A stretch of 8,242 nucleotides of DNA from contig JAUXRT010000131.1 in assembly GCA_030681635.1 (NCBI GenBank), positions 1 to 8,242 of the forward strand, written 5' to 3'. Numbering within the stretch: the stretch's first letter is position 1; each line of letters opens with the position of its first letter. A program made the position numbers and the translations under genes. Shown here one piece after another: positions 5,498 to 8,242 of this stretch. The notes under the pieces were generated by a model that was not told the DNA's origin, did not search any database, and saw nothing but the letters and a program-made list of their open reading frames with translations. The stretch comes from Reyranella sp. (lineage in GTDB: Bacteria > Pseudomonadota > Alphaproteobacteria > Reyranellales > Reyranellaceae).

Positions 5498-6196
5498 ATG
5501 ACCACCGTGAACGCCCTGTCCGAAGTCGCCGCCCTGATGGGCGACCCGGCGCGTGCCGCCATGCTGTCGCTGCTGATGGACGGCCGCGCCCACACCGCCT
5601 CCGACCTGGCGCTGGCCGCCGGTGTCACCGCCCAGACCGCGTCGGGCCATCTTGGCCGCATGACCGAGGCCAACCTGCTGGCCGCCCGCGCCCAGGGCCG
5701 CAACCGCTTCTATCGCCTGGCATCGGGCGACGTGGCGCATGCCATCGAATCACTGATGGCGTTGGCCGGCACGCGCGCCCAGCCGGCGTCGCGCAGTGCG
5801 GCGTGGCGGCGCGATCCCGATCTTCGCTTCTGCCGCACCTGCTACGACCACCTCGCGGGCCAGGTCGGCATCGCGGTGACCGATTCGCTGACGCAGCACG
5901 GCCATCTCGAACCCAAGGGATCGCACGACTGGAAGCTGACGCCCTCGGGCGAGTTGTTCTGCGCGCGGGTCGGCGTCGACCTCGGCGGCGCGCGCCAGGC
6001 GACCACGCGCCACTTCGCCCGCCAGTGCCTCGACTGGAGCGAACGCCGGCCGCACATCTCGGGCGCGCTGGGCTCGGCCATCGCCGACACTTTCTTCAAG
6101 AAAGGCTGGGCCGAGAAACTGCGTCGCGGCCGCACTGTCCGCCTTACCGATTCAGGTCGCCGCGCGCTGGCCCGCGACTTCGGCGCCGCCGTCTAA
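5498..6196 (+). CDS. ArsR-like winged-helix transcriptional regulator with Cys-rich C-terminal domain
   Basis: DNA-binding regulator of 232 residues. Residues 5-80 form an ArsR-type winged helix: VAALMGDPARAAMLSLLMDG, then the helix-turn-helix ASDLALAAGVTAQTASGHL (34-52), a linker MTEANLLAARAQG, and the wing NRFYRL. The second half (100-232) carries FCRTCYDHLAG with Cys112, Cys115 and His118, a TPSGELFC segment (Cys155), RQCLDWSERRPHISGALG (Cys177), and a basic RRGRTVRLTDSG near the end. The CRTCYDHLAG and LDWSERRPH strings recur in members of this regulator group as I remember it, and could bind a metal or sense redox state; no ligand can be named. The ATG at 5498 is fixed by an in-frame TAA at 5486. 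It may control the upstream phosphotransferase/DUF6285 pair or itself. It ends 5 bp from the oppositely oriented PLP-enzyme gene. Confidence 0.88.
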   Translation: MTTVNALSEVAALMGDPARAAMLSLLMDGRAHTASDLALAAGVTAQTASGHLGRMTEANLLAARAQGRNRFYRLASGDVAHAIESLMALAGTRAQPASRSAAWRRDPDLRFCRTCYDHLAGQVGIAVTDSLTQHGHLEPKGSHDWKLTPSGELFCARVGVDLGGARQATTRHFARQCLDWSERRPHISGALGSAIADTFFKKGWAEKLRRGRTVRLTDSGRRALARDFGAAV

Positions 6197-6201
6197 GCGC
6201 C

Positions 6202-7323
6202 TCACCAGCCGTGGAAGCGTGGCCACACTTCGGTCGCGCCCTTCGCCGTCACCAGATGATAGTCGGGATACTGCGCCCCGGTGGCGCAGGCATGGTTGGG
6301 CAGCACGCGCAGCTTCGTCCCGATCGGGAAGCGTTCGACGAGACTTGGGTCCGCCGTGCCGTCGCGGCGTGAGATGATGCCGTGCTCCTGGTTGGCCGCG
6401 GTGACGAGAAGCCCCTCGATCGCCCGGCCTGAAGCGTCGCAGACGATGCCGTAGCCATAGTCGATCTTCTGGCGTTGCGTGCCGCGATCGCGGCTCATCG
6501 CCATCCAGCCGGCATCGACGATCACCCAGCCCTTCTCGGGCTGATGCCCGATCACCGTCGTCAGCACCGACAGCGCCACGTTCTCCGGCGTGCAGACGCC
6601 GACGTTGGCCATCACCAGGTCGAAGAAGACATAAACCCCGGCCCGCACCTCGGTGACGCCTTTCAGGCTCTGCGCCGAGAGCGCCGTCGGCGTGGAACCG
6701 ACGCTCACCTCGGGGCAAGGCAGGCCTGACGCGCGCAGGCGCTCGGCCGCGCGCACGGAGAGCGCGCGCTCCTGCTCGGCAAGCTGCTGCAGCGCTTCCG
6801 GCGTGTTGAGATCGTAGGAGCTGCCGGCATGGGTCAGCACACCCTTCAGCTTGGCGCCGCCCGCGTGCAGCACGCGGCCGATCTCGATCAGCACAGCATC
6901 CTCGGGCTGCACGCCGGAGCGATGGCCGTCGGAATCGATTTCGATCATCACTTCGAAGGGGTGCCCCGTGGCGACCAGCGCCTGCGCCGCCACCACCGAG
7001 TCCACGAGCAGCGTGAGCGCACAGCCGCGCCGGCAGAGCGCCAGCGCGCGGTCGAGCTTGTCGGGCGAGATGCAGACGGCATAGAGGATGTCGGCAAAAC
7101 CGGCGGCAAAGAATTGCTCCGCCTCCTTCAGGGTCGAGACCGTGATGCCGCGCGCGCCGGCCTCCTGCTGGCGCCGGGCGACCTCGATGCATTTCGATGT
7201 CTTCACATGCGGCCGCAGGCGCACGCCGAGATCGTTCATGTGCGTCTGCAGCCGCGCGATGTTGGCCGCCATGCGCGTCTCGTCGATCAGCGCAGCGGGC
7301 GTTTCGATGTCTGTCAGCGTCAC
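6202..7323 (-). CDS. Fold-type III PLP enzyme, D-threonine aldolase / D-serine dehydratase-like (DSD1 family)
   Basis: Cytoplasmic enzyme of 373 residues, close to the family norm. An alanine-racemase-like N-terminal barrel binds pyridoxal phosphate: RPHVKTSK (37-44) contains the Schiff-base lysine, most likely Lys41. EIDSDGHRSGV (128-138), THAGSSY (164-170), VGSTPT (208-213) and EVRAGVYVFFD (225-235) line the cofactor site. The C-terminal D-serine dehydratase-like domain has VIVDAGWMAMSRD (268-280) and the metal site PNHACAT (342-348), with His344 and Cys346. Such enzymes cleave or dehydrate D-beta-hydroxy amino acids. The His-x-Cys pair resembles eukaryotic-type Zn D-serine dehydratase, whereas I recall His-x-Asp in the structurally studied D-threonine aldolase, so dehydratase and aldolase both remain open. 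The GTG start at 7323 overlaps the HAD stop as GTGA and has AAGGA about nine bases upstream. It is the last gene of its operon. Confidence 0.9.
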   Translation of the reverse strand: MTLTDIETPAALIDETRMAANIARLQTHMNDLGVRLRPHVKTSKCIEVARRQQEAGARGITVSTLKEAEQFFAAGFADILYAVCISPDKLDRALALCRRGCALTLLVDSVVAAQALVATGHPFEVMIEIDSDGHRSGVQPEDAVLIEIGRVLHAGGAKLKGVLTHAGSSYDLNTPEALQQLAEQERALSVRAAERLRASGLPCPEVSVGSTPTALSAQSLKGVTEVRAGVYVFFDLVMANVGVCTPENVALSVLTTVIGHQPEKGWVIVDAGWMAMSRDRGTQRQKIDYGYGIVCDASGRAIEGLLVTAANQEHGIISRRDGTADPSLVERFPIGTKLRVLPNHACATGAQYPDYHLVTAKGATEVWPRFHGW

Positions 7324-7970
7324 GGCGAATGTCCTTCAAGCCAGGGAACAAGATCTTCCAGCGTCGGCCGCTCGAGGGAAGCGGCGGGCGCTCCGTCAGG
7401 CCGGGCGAGGCCGACCCTGTTGTGCCAGTAGGTACGGAGGCCGACGGCGGAGGTGCCGAAGAGATCGTAGCCCGAGCCCGCAACGAACGCCGCATCCTGG
7501 GCCTCGATCCCGAGCTTCGCCAGCGCGAGGCGATAGGGGCGCGGGTTGGGCTTGTAGAAGCCGGCCTCCTCGGCCGTGACGATGCAGTCCCAGCGCGTGG
7601 TGAGGCGTGCTGCCGCCTGCGCGCCCAGTCGAACCGAGCAGTTGGTCACCACGCCAAGCATCGTGCGTCCTTGCAATGCGTCGAGCGCGGCCTGCGCGCC
7701 GCTCCACACCGGCAGCTCGTGCCAGCGCGTTTCCAGCGCATCGGCGACAGTTTCCGGCAGACCCGTCGCGCGCGCGGCCGTGCGCACCAGATCCTCGTAG
7801 GGCTGGTAGGCACCGCAGCCGTAGGTGAGCCGCAGATACTCCGCGCGCCAGGCGCGGCCCGCAGCCTCGGAACCGGCCACCCTGTTCCACAGGGTCCACG
7901 AATCGAGCAGCGCTGTCAGCAGGTCGAACAGCACGACCTTGGGCAGGGCGAGTGAGTTAAGGCTTGGCAT
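7320..7970 (-). CDS. HAD-superfamily hydrolase, 2-haloacid dehalogenase-like
   Basis: Soluble protein of 216 residues with a helical cap between HAD motifs I and II. Motif I reads VVLFDLLTALLDSW with the presumed nucleophile Asp16; the second Asp of the phosphatase DxD signature is Leu18. Motif II is GVVTNCS (106-112), motif III FYKPNPRPY with Lys140 and Tyr146, and motif IV VAGSGYDLFG with Asp169, followed by GLRTYWHNR. The KPxPRxY spacing and the GLxxxWxNR ending resemble L-2-haloacid dehalogenases more than phosphatases, but the usual Gly-Thr after the nucleophile is absent, so the reaction is uncertain. The ATG at 7970 overlaps the preceding thioesterase gene by 14 bases, and the stop overlaps the following PLP-enzyme gene by four. 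This points to coupled expression and perhaps a common pathway for a small carboxylic or amino acid. Confidence 0.85.
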   Translation of the reverse strand: MPSLNSLALPKVVLFDLLTALLDSWTLWNRVAGSEAAGRAWRAEYLRLTYGCGAYQPYEDLVRTAARATGLPETVADALETRWHELPVWSGAQAALDALQGRTMLGVVTNCSVRLGAQAAARLTTRWDCIVTAEEAGFYKPNPRPYRLALAKLGIEAQDAAFVAGSGYDLFGTSAVGLRTYWHNRVGLARPDGAPAASLERPTLEDLVPWLEGHSP

Positions 7971-8242
7971 CCTCGCGCACGAGCCTCGCCTTGCCGAAGG
8001 AGAGTCCGTCGCCCGACGGGATCTTGCAGATCGAGGAGGCGCGCAGGATCTTCTGCTCGCCCACCGTCAGGTAGATGTTGGTGAACAACAGCGAGCGCGT
8101 GGCGCGTACCAACTCGGCCCTTCCCTCGACCCAGTCGCCGACTTTGCCCGGCGCCACGAAGTCGAAGGTCATGTTCACGGTCGGCAGGAATTTGCGCAGA
8201 CCCGCCAAGGTGCCGCCGCCCATCGCGCCCACCAGGTCGGCC
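7957..8242 (-). CDS. PaaI-like hotdog-fold acyl-CoA thioesterase, 5' end outside window
   Basis: The last 94 residues of a hotdog protein are visible; translation starts beyond the right edge. The frame runs ADLVGAMGGGTLAGLRKF, where the ADxxGAMGG stretch fits the end of the central helix of PaaI-type thioesterases. Next come the strands PTVNMTFDFVAPGKVGDWVEG and RATRSLLFTNIYLTVGEQKI, and then the last strand ILRASSICKIP. This order (T-x-x-M-x-x-x-F-x-x-P, GDW, then A-S-x-x-x-K/W) is typical of the family, which hydrolyses acyl-CoA thioesters in the cytoplasm. It is the most upstream gene visible in the minus-strand operon with the HAD and PLP enzymes. Without the N-terminal part the catalytic residues and substrate class cannot be assigned. 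Confidence 0.8.
   Translation of the reverse strand, partial: ADLVGAMGGGTLAGLRKFLPTVNMTFDFVAPGKVGDWVEGRAELVRATRSLLFTNIYLTVGEQKILRASSICKIPSGDGLSFGKARLVREDAKP

Noticed and set aside
6152..7495. 447-residue minus-strand frame overlapping the PLP-enzyme gene
   Set aside because: It is a shifted-frame shadow of the PLP-enzyme and HAD genes with biased Arg/Ala composition and no recognisable motif.
1..8242. CRISPR array, transposon, phage or integration site
   Set aside because: No regularly spaced repeats, transposase or integrase frames, or tRNA genes are seen; gene order looks like ordinary chromosome apart from the small secreted-protein gene.

Overview
The window is a GC-rich, gene-dense stretch of bacterial chromosome, most likely from an alphaproteobacterium. 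This inference rests on base composition, the MaoC dehydratase-ribF-ileS neighbourhood, and the phosphotransferase/DUF6285 pair; no rRNA or other phylogenetic marker is present. It contains nine protein genes, two of them cut by the window edges, plus one probable leader peptide. I see no tRNA, rRNA, insertion sequence, phage gene or CRISPR array.

Left part (1-4000). A minus-strand housekeeping group runs right to left: a MaoC/hydratase-2 dehydratase, ribF (overlapping it by ATGA), then ileS, which leaves the window at its left edge. In many proteobacteria ribF and ileS are adjacent in one operon. Here they are separated by a plus-strand gene for a small, AT-richer secreted protein (2169-2576). 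ileS seems to have its own promoter and leader: a 17-bp-spaced sigma70-like promoter (2070-2042), then about 125 nt that begin almost at once with a 15-codon ORF, MFIGALQERIIRPVR. Three of its codons are isoleucine, including a tandem Ile-Ile. Behind it lie GC-rich RNA segments that can fold in mutually exclusive ways. This looks like a ribosome-mediated attenuator sensing Ile-tRNA charging ahead of isoleucyl-tRNA synthetase, and it is the main find of the window. It is a sequence-based hypothesis, and there is no good U-tract after the last hairpin.

Middle part (4041-6196). On the plus strand, divergent from the MaoC gene across a short gap with nested inverted repeats, lie an APH-fold phosphotransferase and a DUF6285 protein one base after it. 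A winged-helix ArsR-like regulator with a conserved-looking Cys-x-x-Cys-x-x-His element follows 64 bp later.

Right part (6202-8242). A second minus-strand operon meets the regulator tail to tail with only 5 bp between stop codons. In transcription order it encodes a hotdog-fold PaaI-like thioesterase (5' end outside the window), a haloacid-dehalogenase-like HAD protein with an unusual motif I, and a fold-type III PLP enzyme of the D-threonine aldolase/D-serine dehydratase family. The genes overlap by 14 and 4 bases, so they are probably translationally coupled. The shared substrate, if any, cannot be named from sequence.
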